NCBI GenBank assembly: GCA_035771165.1
Contig: JAWNZC010000473.1
Span: forward strand, 3,293,001-3,357,000
Source of the DNA: Paragorgia papillata
Lineage: Eukaryota; Cnidaria; Anthozoa; Scleralcyonacea; Coralliidae
Length of the DNA stretch: 64,000 bases
Reading direction: 5' to 3'
The notes beneath the pieces are model-generated. The model did not search any database and was not told the DNA's origin. It was given only the letters and a program-made list of their open reading frames with translations. This document shows positions 10,454 through 21,936 of the stretch, piece by piece. Numbering within the stretch: position 1 is the first letter of the stretch; the number at the start of each line of letters is the position of its first letter. The translations under genes were made by a program, and so were the position numbers.

Positions 10454-11289
10454 ATTCGACTCTCATTATAATAGTTTTGGACTTGTATTAACCAAACAAT
10501 CTGTGTGCCATGACCGGCTAGCATGATCGTTTATGAAATTAGCATATGCGGTCAAAAGTTTATTAATATTAAATATTTCACTTATATACTGCGAACCCAG
10601 CCGAACCAATGTATATACTGTAGTGTAGGCATTTTGTTTATACTTTTTGTCGCCTGATATTAGTTTAAGATTTTGATTTGGATATCTATTATCCATATAA
10701 TGTATATGGACTGTGTCAGTGTGTCTTGTTGACTTGTTAGACCACATGGCTTGGTGTAATACGATCTCTAGTTCAGATGTGATAAATTGTGATTTGTGAT
10801 ATAGACATCAATTGACGAAATGCATATTTTAATCAACAGCCTTTGGCTTTCCAGGACAAAAAGTATTTTTAAAAGTATTATTAGTGTGGGTATTAATAAC
10901 TAATCATACCCCCCTGGGGAAATTTCCATCCCCCCCCGAATGTTCACAAACGAAAATTTTGACTAACGTACGAAAAATCCTGGATCTGCCCCTGGACTTT
11001 CGCTTTGGTATTTCAGTGAGCTGAAACGGCAATCCAATACTCAGAGGCATATGGTTTAAGTTTTTAACATTTTTAATTACTCACGGTCACGCGTGACTTG
11101 CTTTGATTAACCAATAGTAACGCTTTCAGAAATTTAGGCCAATCAAAAACCGAGTTCAGATATTGAACTCACCAAAGTGAGATTTGAAGCTCACAAGACC
11201 AGAGGCAGCTCTCCCTCTCCCAAACACAAACAAGCCTCTGGTACCCAGGGTAGGCCAGTGGGAGATGGCTGGAAATCGAGCCTACAAGA

Positions 11290-11440
11290 TTAGTTAATTG
11301 ATTGCAATTGATAATCGATACCAACCAATAATCACAAAAAAATCCTTCATCGATTGTTCATCAATTATCATTATCAATCAATTCATTTATATCGATTGTT
11401 TTTTATTGATATCGATTACAAGTATTGATTTTATCGATTG
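11290..11440. repeat. ATCGATT-rich degenerate repeat
   Basis: Many copies of TATCGATT/AATCGATA within about 150 bases. No gene. Confidence 0.6.
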
Positions 11441-11621
11441 CATTAGGCCGGGTTCCAGGCCAGCAGCTTACAAAGTAAAGGAACGTTGACAACCAAAATA
11501 ATTATAAAAGCCATGTACTTATTGTACTATATGTATGAAATGTAACATACATGTGATGTACCACTAGTTAATATGTTCATGGTCACTGATCGGTCTCAGT
11601 AAACACAAATAAAACACTCAC

Positions 11622-11729
11622 CATTTCCTCACATGACATACACAAACTCTCCACGCTCATTGGCATTTGATCGACATCCTCTGCAGTTAAGTCTGAAAAT
11701 AGTGGCTGTTTAGGTTCGTCGTCGTCCAT
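11622..11729 (-). CDS. ZPR1: ZPR1 zinc-finger protein, first coding exon
   Basis: The minus-strand ATG at 11729 starts a 36-codon exon, MDDDEPKQPLFSDLTAEDVD followed by QMPMSVESLCMSCEEM, ending in phase 0 at a GTGAGT donor (11616-11621). The D-L-T-A-E-D ... E-S-L-C-M-x-C segment is the conserved N-terminus of ZPR1, a zinc-finger protein that binds eEF1A and growth-factor receptor tails and moves to the nucleus in stimulated cells. The C-x-x-C here is the first half of its first C4 zinc finger. I could not find the next exon (expected around TRLLLTKIP) in the transposon-filled 11.6 kb to the left, so the gene continues beyond a long intron or outside the window. It is divergent from TOMM40 with a 159-bp gap. 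Confidence 0.75.
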
Positions 11730-11888
11730 CTTCGAGCGTGAAAATTTAGTACAAAGTACAACAGTTGGAAGCAGATACACGACGTACTTTAAAAAGTATC
11801 TAATACCGCTGTCCCTTGATTGCAGCCTCTTCCTTTCTCGTGTCTTAAATGAGCGTTCTTGAGCTTCGAGCACATGCATGGTGGAAGG
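11730..11888. promoter_or_regulatory. bidirectional promoter between ZPR1 and TOMM40
   Basis: The two start codons face away from each other with 159 bp between them, so both 5' leaders and core promoters must lie in this interval or overlap the opposite gene. No TATA box is seen, which fits two housekeeping genes. The segment is free of the repeats found on both sides. Confidence 0.6.
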
Positions 11889-12069
11889 ATGGGGAATGTG
11901 AACGCCGCAAGTGCTCCAAGCTCGTTTCCCTCACCTCCTGGCATCCCTCCTCCTTCTCCGCCACTCACTGCCCCACCGCCGACAAGTGTAGCAGCACCAG
12001 GCAAGATTATTCCAACGCCGTCTGTTGGCAACCCTGGCACGTTTGAAGAGTTGCATAAGAAATGTAAAG
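11889..12069 (+). CDS. TOMM40: TOMM40 exon 1
   Basis: Starts MGNVNAASAPSSFPSPPG and encodes the Pro-rich N-terminus to HKKCK. It ends one base into an Asp codon before GTGAGA. Confidence 0.9.
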
Positions 12070-15000
12070 GTGAGATGAGATGAGAAAAACACTAAATATT
12101 GATGTGAGCTTATATTGTATATATTAATAATCGTACTGTGTTTAACTGGAAAGCAACGGGAGTCTTACCTAAACGGTTTAGTGATGTCAGAACTGTTTTC
12201 TTTTTGCTTATGGCTTGAATATACATGTACTGTACTGCAAAATTTTGACAAAGTTTGACAAAAAATGTATATTTGATATATTATATAGTAATTTATACAC
12301 TACAGTTCTTATATCATACATGTAGATTATTGCATAAGCTTATTAAAACTTGATTGGGCTTTGTAAAAGTTCAAAGTGGTTAGAAAGTATTGGATCATTT
12401 AATGCTTTCTGTAATAAGACCAGAATGTAGCTGCTTGTTGTTATAAATAAAATATGAATCAATGATCATGATAGGCAGTTACAGTAATCTGGTTATCCCA
12501 ATTGTCAGTCCAGCTCTATTTAAGAAATAGAAAACATTTTCCATGTTTCCATAGAGTTATAGAAACACGAGTGGAAGTTTGGGAGAACGAGAAATTGTAG
12601 TGGGAACACGAGCCCGCAGGGCGAGTGTTTCCACGCTATTTCGAGTTCTCCCAAACTTCCACAAGTGTTTCTATAACTCTATGGAAACATGAAAAAAATG
12701 TTTTCTATTTCCTTTATAAAATAACCTGTCGAAAATAGGTATAAAATGTAAAAATACTCACTGCATCAAAGCGTAAATTCTCCTTACTCTTCATAATCAC
12801 CGTAATGATGGCGTATTGAATGGCGTAGACCTTGCCGTGTTTTCATAAAGTTATAGAAACACGGCTTTCAACCAATCGCCGTGCTTGTTTCCAAAATGTT
12901 ATTTTATAAATACAAATGGAGTGATAATAATCTTTGTGGTGGACAATGTGGAGGCATACAGAGCCTTAACTAGGATTAGTAATCTACCCATGCAAAAGTG
13001 CCCACACTACTTACTAAGGGGGGTCTGGGGGCATGCCCACAGGGAGCCCATCTTGGCAGCGCATGGGCACCAGTGGCAGACTCGAAAGACGTGTGGGGGA
13101 CTGTGGCATGGGATTTAAAAAAACGGTTACTGGGAAAGGGGGGAGGGAGAGGAAAAAATATAAGGGATGAAACACCAAACGTTCAACATGGAATGTGTTC
13201 CACATTTAAGTAGCCAGGACATCTCGTATCGTCGGGAGCCACCGTTAGAGAACTGAAACTGACTGAAACTCAGGGTCAGATGAATGTGTAATAAATCAAT
13301 AATCCTGAGGCTTCCCGCTTTATCCGAAAAGCTTATCGTAGGATTGCGTAGCTATCTGAAGTGTCAACAATGATGTAGTGTCCTAGCTACTTGCGAAACA
13401 CATCTCCCAAAAATACTATATGTAATTTAGCTGCAAAATCACGGCTAAAAGTTGAGATTTTGCATCATTTTGATTTATATTTTGAAAGAAACTATTTGAC
13501 TACATATTTTGGAAAAGCTGGAATAGGCATAGCAGTCTATGGTTAATATGTTTTTCCAAGCTAATTACTTAAGTTTGTTGCCGTGATAGAATCTCCATTT
13601 CAACTTTATCATTTCAATTCTAGATGTATTTCCTCTGTGTTTTGAGGGTGCAAAGCTTACCTTGAATAAAGGATTGAGTAGCCATTTCCAAGTCAATCAT
13701 AGTTTAGCTCTGAGTTCTCAAGCACCTGGAACATATCATTTTGGAGCAACGTATGTTGGAGACAAACAAACTGGACCAAATGAGGTACGGTAGCAATGTT
13801 GTTTGGTCTAACAATAGTAAAACCAATCTCGTTCCAAGAGCCCACGTTCCCCACCTGGGAAACGAGAGACTCGAGATAATCGAGATAATCTGTTTCAAAT
13901 CGTTACGTTATTGGCTGAATAGTGAGCATGAGTTGGTTTGAAGTGCCATTTAGAATTAATAAAACCAAAATAACAAAGATGTCGGACGACAAGACTCCAG
14001 TGAAGACGTTGCCGCGATCGATATCTTCGCCGTGTGTAGATGCTGTAATTCGAGCTTGTTTGGGGAAAAGTCAAACAAGGAGATCATACTATCCAGATTC
14101 TGCTCAGATATTTACGCATGCGTACCTCAACCGGAATCACAAGAATCCTGTGATTTGAAACAGATTACCCCAGAGTCTCTCGTTTCCTGGGTGGGGAACG
14201 TGGGCTCTGGGAACTAGATTGTAGTAAAACTTAATAACCTCTATATTTTCTAATGGCCTCAAACAAAGGCTCCAAGACAAGTCGAGTTTAACTCTGCACT
14301 ATGGCTGTCACAGTTAAACGTTCAGAAAATCGACATCCGTTTAGTACTGTAATTAATAAGTAATTTAAGTGCCCCTAACCTCGACAGTTTTTATTGTCTT
14401 ATTTGGAAGAACTTTAAAAATGATAAAGTAAATTCTGTGGAAGATTTTCGCTTTGTTTCTGAGATATTTAATTTTGTTTGATATGCAAATGTTCGGAATT
14501 TACATCACACATGCATAATGACTTATCAGAGAATGTTATATATCTTTGCGTTCATCAAATAAAAACACTAAAGTAAGAATAACATGCATGTGTGCGTGTT
14601 TCTTCCACAACACCAAACTTCTCGATTTTAAAGGTTTCGTTCAAGAATGAAAGAGATGCACAAACTTCTTCGATAAGTCATTATGCATCTGTGACGTAAA
14701 TTCCGGACATTTGCATATCAAACAAAATGAAATTTCTCAAAAACAAAGCGAAAATCTTCCAAAGAAGTTACTTTATCATTTTAAAAGTTCTTCCAAATAA
14801 GACAATAAAAACTGTTGAGGTTAGGGGCACTTTAAAAATAACTGAATGTTTTACCGTTTATCTTAAAGTGCCAATGCAGTGAAATTTCACCCCAGTTTTT
14901 TATGATTGCATTTGAAAGAACACTTAAAATGACACCGTAACATATTTCGTAGAATTTCGTTTCCTTGCTTCATTCTTGAGATATTCAGGTTTGTTTGATA

Positions 15001-18000
15001 TGCAAATGTCATACTTATGACATCACACAGGATAACGACTTTTTGAAATAGCATCAATTTTAGGATAGTCCAAATATTTTACACCCAGCCACACACGTTT
15101 AGTGACCAGTCATGGCTACATACATGCAAGTGCAAATTTTTATTAAGTACTTTCGATAAGCACTCTCAAAGAAAATCATACTTTTCTAAAAAGTCATTAT
15201 GCAGTGTGATGTAATTAGTATGATATTTGCATATCAAACAAACCTGAATATCTCAAGAATGAAGCAAGGAAACGAAATTCTACGAAAGATGTTACGTTGT
15301 CATTTTAAGTGTTCTTTCAAATGCAATCATAAAAAAACTGGGGTGAAATTTCGCTGCATTGGCACTTTAAAATATTCAGTACTCTTGCATTAAGACGTAT
15401 GAGAAACCATCAATAACTCAATGTTTAAGTCTCTTGATACCCGAAACTCTTGGTATATTAACTAGCGTATTTCGATGCTTCTGGACGTGGGTCACGCCAG
15501 TACACCGACTTATCACGTGCATGCGTGCAAACCGAAACGGCTCAAGTAAACAACAAAACCAACACACTGTGTAGTGGTGGAAAAAGAATGCTTGACTTTT
15601 CTGGGGTGTTAAAACTAGCACATAAACTCAGGCCATGTCGGTTCCGTCAGAAAGAGTGTTTTTGACGGCTTAGACTATGTTTACACTCGAGCAAAAGTTT
15701 CCAGATTCGTAAATGTTTCCAGATTCACTTCGTACCGAGTATTCGGATCCGTTAGGCGTTTGCACTACAACAATATTCGCAAATTCGGACCTTTACACTA
15801 AACTTGGAATTCCTTTAATTCAGTTAATATGTTGACCATGTTGGTTCCACCGCAACCTCGCATGACTACGAGCGGAAGAGCATCCGAATTCATCGGAATA
15901 ACCGTTCATACTACGTATTGTCTCGGATTCAAAAGTATTCGGATACGAAGTTTCTACATTTTTTTCCGGATTCGAAATCTCCGGATACGTGTTCAAACCG
16001 GAAAGTTTTTATTCCGGATTCATTCTTTTGTGTGTAAACGACAAAACGAATCCGGTGCTAATACGTTCCGGATTCGTCACGAATCCGAAAACTTTTGAAC
16101 TAGTGTAAACGGGGTCTTGGTAGTTCAACATGTTAATAACCACACAAGTCCCTTTCAGAATTGGGATCACTGACAACAAAAAGTTCCCCCGCCACCTGTC
16201 GTGCATGTCGCCAGCAGGGAACGCTGTGCCATTACCAACGGAATACTCAGATATATAGTTCACAGTTTTTATTTAATGTAAAAAAACAGGTCTTTGTCTC
16301 GGATAAACCGAGCATCCATCGGTGAAAAATATAAGACATGCAGTACACAAATTTTAAGTAACTATAAAAGATACAAGCAAGTATTATACATGTATTCACG
16401 AGCGTTTGTGGTTATTGTGTACACTAGTTAACCTACGTCTTTAATTCCTAAGAGATCTTGATAGCTTCGATGTATTCTCCGTATTAAGTTCTCTCCAAAG
16501 TGTTTTCCGTTTTAGTAAGTTCTAATGGGCTGTTTACATGAGCCGGGGTTTCCAGGTGTAACGCGAAATTTGTGACCTGCGAAATACATGACTATTATGG
16601 TTTTGCACATGCGCAGATGATGCGCATGATAGACTTTGGCTCATATATTTCGCAACTGTTCCAGCTGTATCTCTACAGTCGTTTACAACCTTCCTTACTC
16701 TCGTTTTTCGCTGATATTTTGTCAACAAATGGCTAATTCAACAACTGACACTATCACTGGCTGTGTTGGCGTTGCAGCAATCAAGCCTCCATCGAAAAGC
16801 TGTAAATATAAGGTACGTAGAACTCGGTTCAGATAACCCGAGGATCAGTTCAGAGTTCAGACTGTTGTATTCATACTATATATATAATTATTTATAAAGA
16901 TTGTCTCGATACTAGTGTATTATTTTTAGGAACAAACATGTGTAAAGAAATAATTCACTTGCACTATAAACATTGTTGGTTTACGTAAAGTGTTATTGGT
17001 TTTGTTATAGGCTTCTGTGCAAGATGTCCTTTAATTAATTTATAAAGTGTAATAGTCAATTTGCAACCATTGCAAAATGTTGTTGTTATGCCATCAACTG
17101 CCAGAATAGTTTTTCTTTGTTACATTGTTAATTTCCAACTGTGAGATTCTGTTTTACCCTCCACAGAAGTATATATTTTTAGGATCAAATTGCATTCCAC
17201 AATATGCCAAATAAGCATCAGTAACGAGGGGAAAATAAACCACTAAATCTTAAATTGAACAATATTTGCAGCATACTACATGTACATGCAATTCTTTTTT
17301 TGTTGCAGTGGAAGAAATACAGCTGTATGCAAAATCTGCAGGAAAGATGACAATGAAGACTGGCTTGGTTGTGACTGACGTGGTCAATTTCTTCATGGTA
17401 GCTGCATTGGTGTTGACTTTCAACTGCCCTTTCCCAAAACTTTTATTGTTAACAGTCATTTATTTAATTATACAGTTGGGCCCAGTTATTCAAAAGTAAA
17501 TTAGGTTAATCCTGGATTATTTAAATATTGAGAGCAATTCTCTGGACTTGCTTAGGAAAGTTAAGCTACTTCTTGTCAGGGCAACTGCATAATAATTGAT
17601 AAGTGGTAAAGGTTTTTTATCAAGTGAACTTTTAGCCTACACACCTACTGTATTTCGGAAATCATGTACAAAGTAAATCCTGTGTGCAAGCTAGTGAAGT
17701 TTGAAATTATAACACTACATATTTGTCGGAATGGACTGAAATAAAACATTTCACCCAGTATTAACTCTAATCAACCTTTGAACAACTGGCACCAGCATTA
17801 AGATTTCTATAAGCTTTCTTGAATGTGGCTTGCAAAGCTACAGGATATATTTATATTATAATGATCTTTCCCAGCTTATATTGTAATTTGTGCTTGAACA
17901 GAACTTATTAACCCTTTGGACTCCTAAAGACTCTCTCTTAAATAGTAAAACCATCTTGCATTCTACAGAGTAAAATAACAAAGTGCCTGGTCTAGGAGCA

Positions 18001-21000
18001 CGTGGAGAGCTACATTTGCTCATCATTGTATAATTATACTGTACCTACTCCCTATTCTTGGTTTGCACTTGACGTCATGGCGGCCATGTTGGAGGAACTT
18101 TAACAAAAGAATCTCATTAGCAGCTATTGTATTTGGAGTATGTTTTCCTCCAACATGGCCGCCGTTTCTTTGTTTTCCAAATCTCAAGAGATTGATTGCA
18201 AACCATCAATATATGTTATGTAAATATGGTACTAAATAAAAATTGTCTTGTCTAACCAACCCTACACCTAAAACTATAATTCTACTAGAAATTATTATCA
18301 CAAAAGAAGGTTTTTTGTGATAAGAAGGGTGGCTACTTTTGGTTTTTCATAGTAATTATTGAAAAAATCGGAGAAATAATTTTATTATTTAAAATACAAA
18401 TTACCACCACTTTTCCGATTATGTATGTGGTGGTTGTTTTGCACAACTGTTTATAAAACATGTGTGAATGATGAATCACCATGACTCTTTATTATGGGGC
18501 AAAGCTGTCTTCACTCTGAATTCAGAGTGTCTCATGCTGTTTATGGCGTTATAAATTTCATTGGTCATAATCCATTACAGTTTACACTCAACTGATCCAA
18601 GGAGATATGTGTATTATTTTATAACACATAGTTGTTGTGTTGGTATCAAGGATCCACTGTATCATGATTGAAAGAACATGTACTGCAGTAGGTGAATAGG
18701 TGATATACTGACAAATACTGTGGGTGAAAAAAAATGACAATATACAGTATGTCTTGACAGTCTCGTTGCAAATATAAGATATTCATGGCCTTGATGAATA
18801 CTTCCAGAGCAAATTAAACGTTCCTACCAATCTACGCTGTATCATGAATTTTTGTCAAAGAAGAAGCTAAACCACTGAAATCTTTCTGAATGTGGCGAAA
18901 TCTCGCGGAGAGCAGATAGTTTCTTGGCTTGTTTTCGGCTGATAAGGTGTGCCTTCCATCGTCCTTCATCAATATCAAATTAAATCCAGTTTCGGAGGTG
19001 GATACGATACATTATAAACATCTTATATTATATAAACATTAGATAATTCGTTTCCTTCGACGGCCATTATGGTTCGACCCAGGCCTCAGATATTTAGCAA
19101 GCGGTCATGTATTTCGCGCCTACACGCGCGAAATACATGACCCGTCACGCTTGGTCAGGTATTTCGCAGAGGTCATAAATTTCGCTTGACACCGGTTAAC
19201 AGGGCTCACGCGATTGATTAGGATCTCACTGTGGTTTTGAAACTTGCATAAACTAAATGTGCAAAGAAGAATTGGTTTAGTTTAGATGTAAACGAATCCT
19301 ATATAACGTTGATTAAAATCTCTCTTTGTGGCCGAGGAAAGAATGTCGTGACACGAGTCAGCCCGGTTAGCCCGGCTCATGTAAACAGCCCCTACGGTGT
19401 TCTCCGTATGTACTCCAACTAGTGTTATCCGTGTGTTGACAGAAGTAATGAAAAACTCGTTCTCTGTAGGCCCTATTTATTTGCCAGTGCCTATAGTTAG
19501 TTATGCGCATAGTTACGGTTGAGTCTATTTATTTTAATTACTGTTTTGCTAGATTCGAAACGTCACACCACCTTAGTCTTCAAAGTTTGCTATGTATTTT
19601 GCCACACAGTTTCAGCTTTGCGTGTAGGGGTCAGAAACTGAAGTCTAAAAAGGTCTCTATATACTTCGGTTCTGCCTTCACCTTTTCGCCTAACCAGCGA
19701 CTAGAGAGTCAGCCTTCCAGCTTAGTTATATATTGGTTGTATAGAGTTGAGAGTTCACTTCTCCAAATTGGTCTTTTGTATTATATTCTTGCTAACACCA
19801 GTTGATTTTATTCACCCCTGAGAAACCCTCGGAGAAGAATAAGTTAAATTGTTACACAAATGAGATAAAGTGTATATTTTGAACATTCTTTCAGGCATTT
19901 CCTGTACTGCTGGGAGATATTGATCTAAAAGGGAATCTAAATGCGCAGATTATTCATCAATTTACTGATGCAATCAGAGGAAAATTTGTCGTCCAGGTAA
20001 ATATATATTAATTGTTATTTTCCAAATATATTTTTAATCTTTTGCTTCATTTCATTTCATGGGTGGAAAAAATATTTTGCTTTCCGGTGCGCTCTCTTTT
20101 TCTTTTCGTTTTCTTTCGGCTGACTTTCTGCTGAAATCATGGGAAGAATGGTCTCGTAGTCGGCTATTGTTTTACTCTAATTGTTGCATTTACGAAAGTC
20201 CGTTCCTTTATTCCGTTGTTCATTTCACTCTACTGTCTTGAACGTAACGAACATGGTTGGCTTTTTGGTTGGCTTCAGAAAATGGGGGGAGCGATTTTAT
20301 GGAACCCCTTACCGTATCCTTTCAAGCCCCCATGAACGTTCACGAAACGTCTCTTTTTATAGTAAAACAAGACGCCTGCTCAGGCGTTCACTCGGGCTAC
20401 TGATTTCTGAAAGCTTCGCGTAGCCTGTGCGTACTCTAGCAAGACTACATGACAATGGCAATGCATAATTGCATAGATTTTCATAAATAGAATCTGTGGT
20501 CTTATATGAACTGCTGCGGTGCAGGAAGCGCCGAAGGTTTGCTAATTAATGTAGTATAAATGTAAACAAGGCTGTTTTTCTGAAAATTAAACAACGGATC
20601 TAATATATTTAGTAGACAACACCTATAGTGTCGGATTCGGCAGATTCAAGCGATCATTTTGATATAGAATTTATTTAAATTCGGACAAACAGAAAATATT
20701 TAAACATGTTTTAAAACACACGTTTCCAAATGTAATACGACTGTAGTTGTTGGTACTATAAAGCAGCAAGGCCAGGACCAACCTGTTTTGAAATAGCTCG
20801 TCATCTTTTACGTAGTAGGTCTACCGCCATCGCCGGCGTGACAGCAGTTGTAAACATTGTAAAGCCTTTGTGAGCATAACTCGGTCACTTGCAAAGCTAT
20901 TCAAACAAGTAAACAACTGAGAAACAGTGAAATGTCTTGCAAATATTCAAAAACATCGATAAAATGGCAATAAAAGCTTCGTTCAAAAGAGACAACCACT

Positions 21001-21876
21001 GATCATCTGGAGACAACTCGGCCAAACCTTGGTTTCGCAATTATTAAACATGACTGTTCTCTGACGTCCTTCACTCCTTCAGTTTAAAGTTTCCAATTTA
21101 ATGGCACCGATATGAAGCCAGTGAAACATGACCGACGTCGTGTTTCGTTAAACTGTGCGGATTTTTTTAAAATTAGATTCAGGAAAATTAGATTTTGAAG
21201 CAGCAGAACTGAACATCGAACCATTTCAGAATATAGCCTACGTTTGCGCTTTGCTCTTTTCCATGGGCCGTCGGAAGCGCATTTTGATGTCCTGTATTTA
21301 CTTGTGATGTCCTTTATTCATTTGCAGACGCAAAAGAAATCCTGGGCCATGCAACAGATGGACGCTGAATATCGAGGGAAAGATTTCACCGCCAGTGTGA
21401 CGTGCGTCAATGTCGACCCGTTCAAGTCGTCAGGCATCCTGGTCGCTCACTACCTGCAAAGTATGACGTCAAGTTTAAGTCTCGGTGGCGAGTTGTTGTA
21501 CCACTGTGGCGGTGGTCAGGAGGCAGCTGTGGTCTCGTTAGCTGGACAATATAAGACCGCTGACTGGACTGCATGCGCCACCGTTGGACAGTCCGGGTGG
21601 CACGCGAGTTATCAACACAAAGGAAATGAAAATGTCGATGTCGGTGTTCAATACGAGTATAATACGCAACAACAGCAAAGTTCTGTTAGCTTGGGCTATC
21701 AATTCAATGTTCCCAAAGCCAATTTGGTTTTCCGAGGAATGATGGACACTAATTGGGTCGTTGGGGCCGTTCTTGAGAAACGGTTCCATCCTCTCCCTTT
21801 CGCGTTTTCTCTATCGGGAACGATCAATCACACTAAAGGAGAATCCCAATTCGGTTTCGGCTTGACTGTTGGCTAA
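11889..21876 (+). CDS. TOMM40: TOMM40, mitochondrial import channel (4 exons)
   Basis: Exons 11889-12069, 13624-13784, 19895-19996 and 21328-21876 join in frame with GT-AG introns to give 330 aa. The human protein has 361 aa; most of the difference is in the variable N-terminus. The product is the 19-strand beta-barrel pore of the TOM complex in the outer mitochondrial membrane. Residues 1-50 are Pro/Ser-rich as in animal Tom40. NPGTFEELHKKCK, LNKGLSNHFQVNH-like, YHFGATYVG, LNAQIIHQF, SGILVAHYLQS and LGGELLYH segments follow, with a C-terminal FGFGLTVG beta signal. Intron 2 (6.1 kb) is packed with mobile elements. A polyadenylation signal AATAAA lies at 21931. Nothing suggests a defect. Confidence 0.93.
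12522..12713. repeat. foldback element in TOMM40 intron 1
   Basis: The left arm AAATAGAAAACATTTTCCAT followed by GTTTCCATAGAGTTATAGAA is mirrored at the right around a GAACACGAGCCCGCAGGGCGAGTG centre. The whole folds into one long hairpin. Confidence 0.8.
12714..13623. other. rest of TOMM40 intron 1
   Basis: Contains a GGGGGGTCTGGGGGCATGC block near 13018-13040, shared with sequences near 4330, 47870 and 55770 and probably internal hAT sequence. No exon-like sequence is seen. Confidence 0.4.
13624..13784 (+). CDS. TOMM40: TOMM40 exon 2
   Basis: Begins after TTCTAG and completes the split Asp codon. It encodes VFPLCFEGAKLTLNKGLSSH through YVGDKQTGPNE, the first barrel strands, and ends in phase 0 before GTACGG. 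Confidence 0.92.
14365..14835. mobile_element. TTAA-flanked foldback MITE
   Basis: TTAA then GTGCCCCTAACCTCGACAGT at the left, and inverse AACTGTTGAGGTTAGGGGCA then TTAA at 14832-14835. The arms continue for roughly 170 bp (TTTGATATGCAAATGT and its complement), forming a long hairpin. It sits in TOMM40 intron 2. Confidence 0.85.
14863..15370. mobile_element. second TTAA-flanked foldback MITE
   Basis: TTAA at 14863-14866 with AGTGCCAATGCAGTGAAATT, and the inverse followed by TTAA at 15367-15370. The arms are about 170 bp. They share the ATATCTCAAGAATGAAGCAA and TTTGATATGCAAATGTC style with the element immediately upstream, so the two are related families lying 27 bp apart. Confidence 0.85.
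15665..16125. mobile_element. MITE with GTTTACACT ends
   Basis: The left end AGACTATGTTTACACTCGAG (about 15669) and the right end AACTAGTGTAAACGGGGTCT (about 16099-16118) are imperfect inverted repeats. The interior is built from ATTCGGATCCG/CGGATTCG motifs. Related sequence lies near 29950-30050 and 30760-30845. Confidence 0.65.
17309..17420 (+). pseudogene. broken PHD-finger exon within the 2.9-kb element
   Basis: After a TTTTTTTGTTGCAG acceptor the frame reads CKICRKDDNEDWLGCD, stop, R, then GQFLHGSC. This has PHD-finger spacing: C-x2-C-x10-C-x2-[R for C]-x4-H-x2-C. The expected Trp codon TGG is TGA (17376-17378) and the fourth zinc ligand TGT is CGT (17379-17381), so the finger is dead. 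The final Cys pair is absent. The upstream exon-like frame ends in the wrong phase to join directly. Confidence 0.55.
18060..18204. repeat. foldback element with CAACATGGCCGCC arms
   Basis: GGTTTGCACTTGACGTCATG then GCGGCCATGTTGGAGG is answered by CCTCCAACATGGCCGCC and TTGCAAACC at the right end. The style is like the GGCGGCCATATTGG elements at 36995 and 58147. Confidence 0.7.
19895..19996 (+). CDS. TOMM40: TOMM40 exon 3
   Basis: Follows TTCTTTCAG. Its 34 codons, AFPVLLGDIDLKGNLNAQII to KFVVQ, are followed by GTAAAT. This matches the conserved AFPVLVGDMD region of Tom40. Confidence 0.92.
19997..21327. other. TOMM40 intron 3
   Basis: Contains open frames to 80 codons with no recognisable domain. 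Nothing else assigned. Confidence 0.5.
21328..21876 (+). CDS. TOMM40: TOMM40 exon 4 (terminal)
   Basis: Follows TTCATTTGCAG. Its 182 codons, from TQKKSWAMQQMDAEYRGKDF to the stop, include SGILVAHYLQS, DTNWVVGA-like strands and the terminal FGFGLTVG. The upstream in-frame open sequence (from 21244) is intron. Confidence 0.93.
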   Translation, partial: TQKKSWAMQQMDAEYRGKDFTASVTCVNVDPFKSSGILVAHYLQSMTSSLSLGGELLYHCGGGQEAAVVSLAGQYKTADWTACATVGQSGWHASYQHKGNENVDVGVQYEYNTQQQQSSVSLGYQFNVPKANLVFRGMMDTNWVVGAVLEKRFHPLPFAFSLSGTINHTKGESQFGFGLTVG

Positions 21877-21930
21877 ACAACATTGAGTACAGTAATACTC
21901 TTCGCACCTCGCCAAACCGACAGGGTTCAA

Positions 21931-21936
21931 AATAAA
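21931..21936 (+). terminator. TOMM40 polyadenylation signal
   Basis: AATAAA 55 bases after the stop codon. A second AATAAA follows near 21975. Confidence 0.6.

Larger units (their letters stand above)
9702..10994 (+). mobile_element. hAT-type element with cargo reading frame
   Basis: The termini CAGGGGCGGATCTAGG (9702) and CCTGGATCTGCCCCTG (ending 10994) are inverted hAT-like ends. They are flanked by GACTTT on both sides; an 8-bp comparison AGACTTTC against GGACTTTC matches at 7 positions. The interior carries a TATA-driven open frame at 10187 and repeated TTGATCGATC motifs near 9930-10100. No transposase is visible, so the element is non-autonomous. Confidence 0.8.
9432..11248. repeat. large inverted repeat enclosing a hAT element
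   Basis: The arm at about 9432-9506 (GTACCAGAGGCTCTGAGTTT, then CGAGCTTCAAATCTCACTTT) is repeated inversely at about 11164-11248. The right arm contains an extra short tandem duplication. The arms enclose DNA interrupted by the hAT element 9702-10994. I infer an older inverted-repeat element that captured the neighbouring RecQ-like sequence. Confidence 0.65.
16527..19395. mobile_element. 2.9-kb inverted-repeat element with gene-like interior
   Basis: The left terminus GGGCTGTTTACATGAGCCGG (about 16528) is matched by CCGGCTCATGTAAACAGCCC (about 19373-19393). Sub-terminal GCGAAATACATGAC motifs are also inverted (16580 against 19107-19145). Inside are a small ATG exon-like frame (16729-16812, followed by GTACGT), a broken PHD-finger exon (17309-17420) and a smaller foldback (18060-18204). 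The size and gene-like interior suggest an element that captured host exons, or an autonomous element of uncertain superfamily. No transposase is recognised. Confidence 0.6.
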
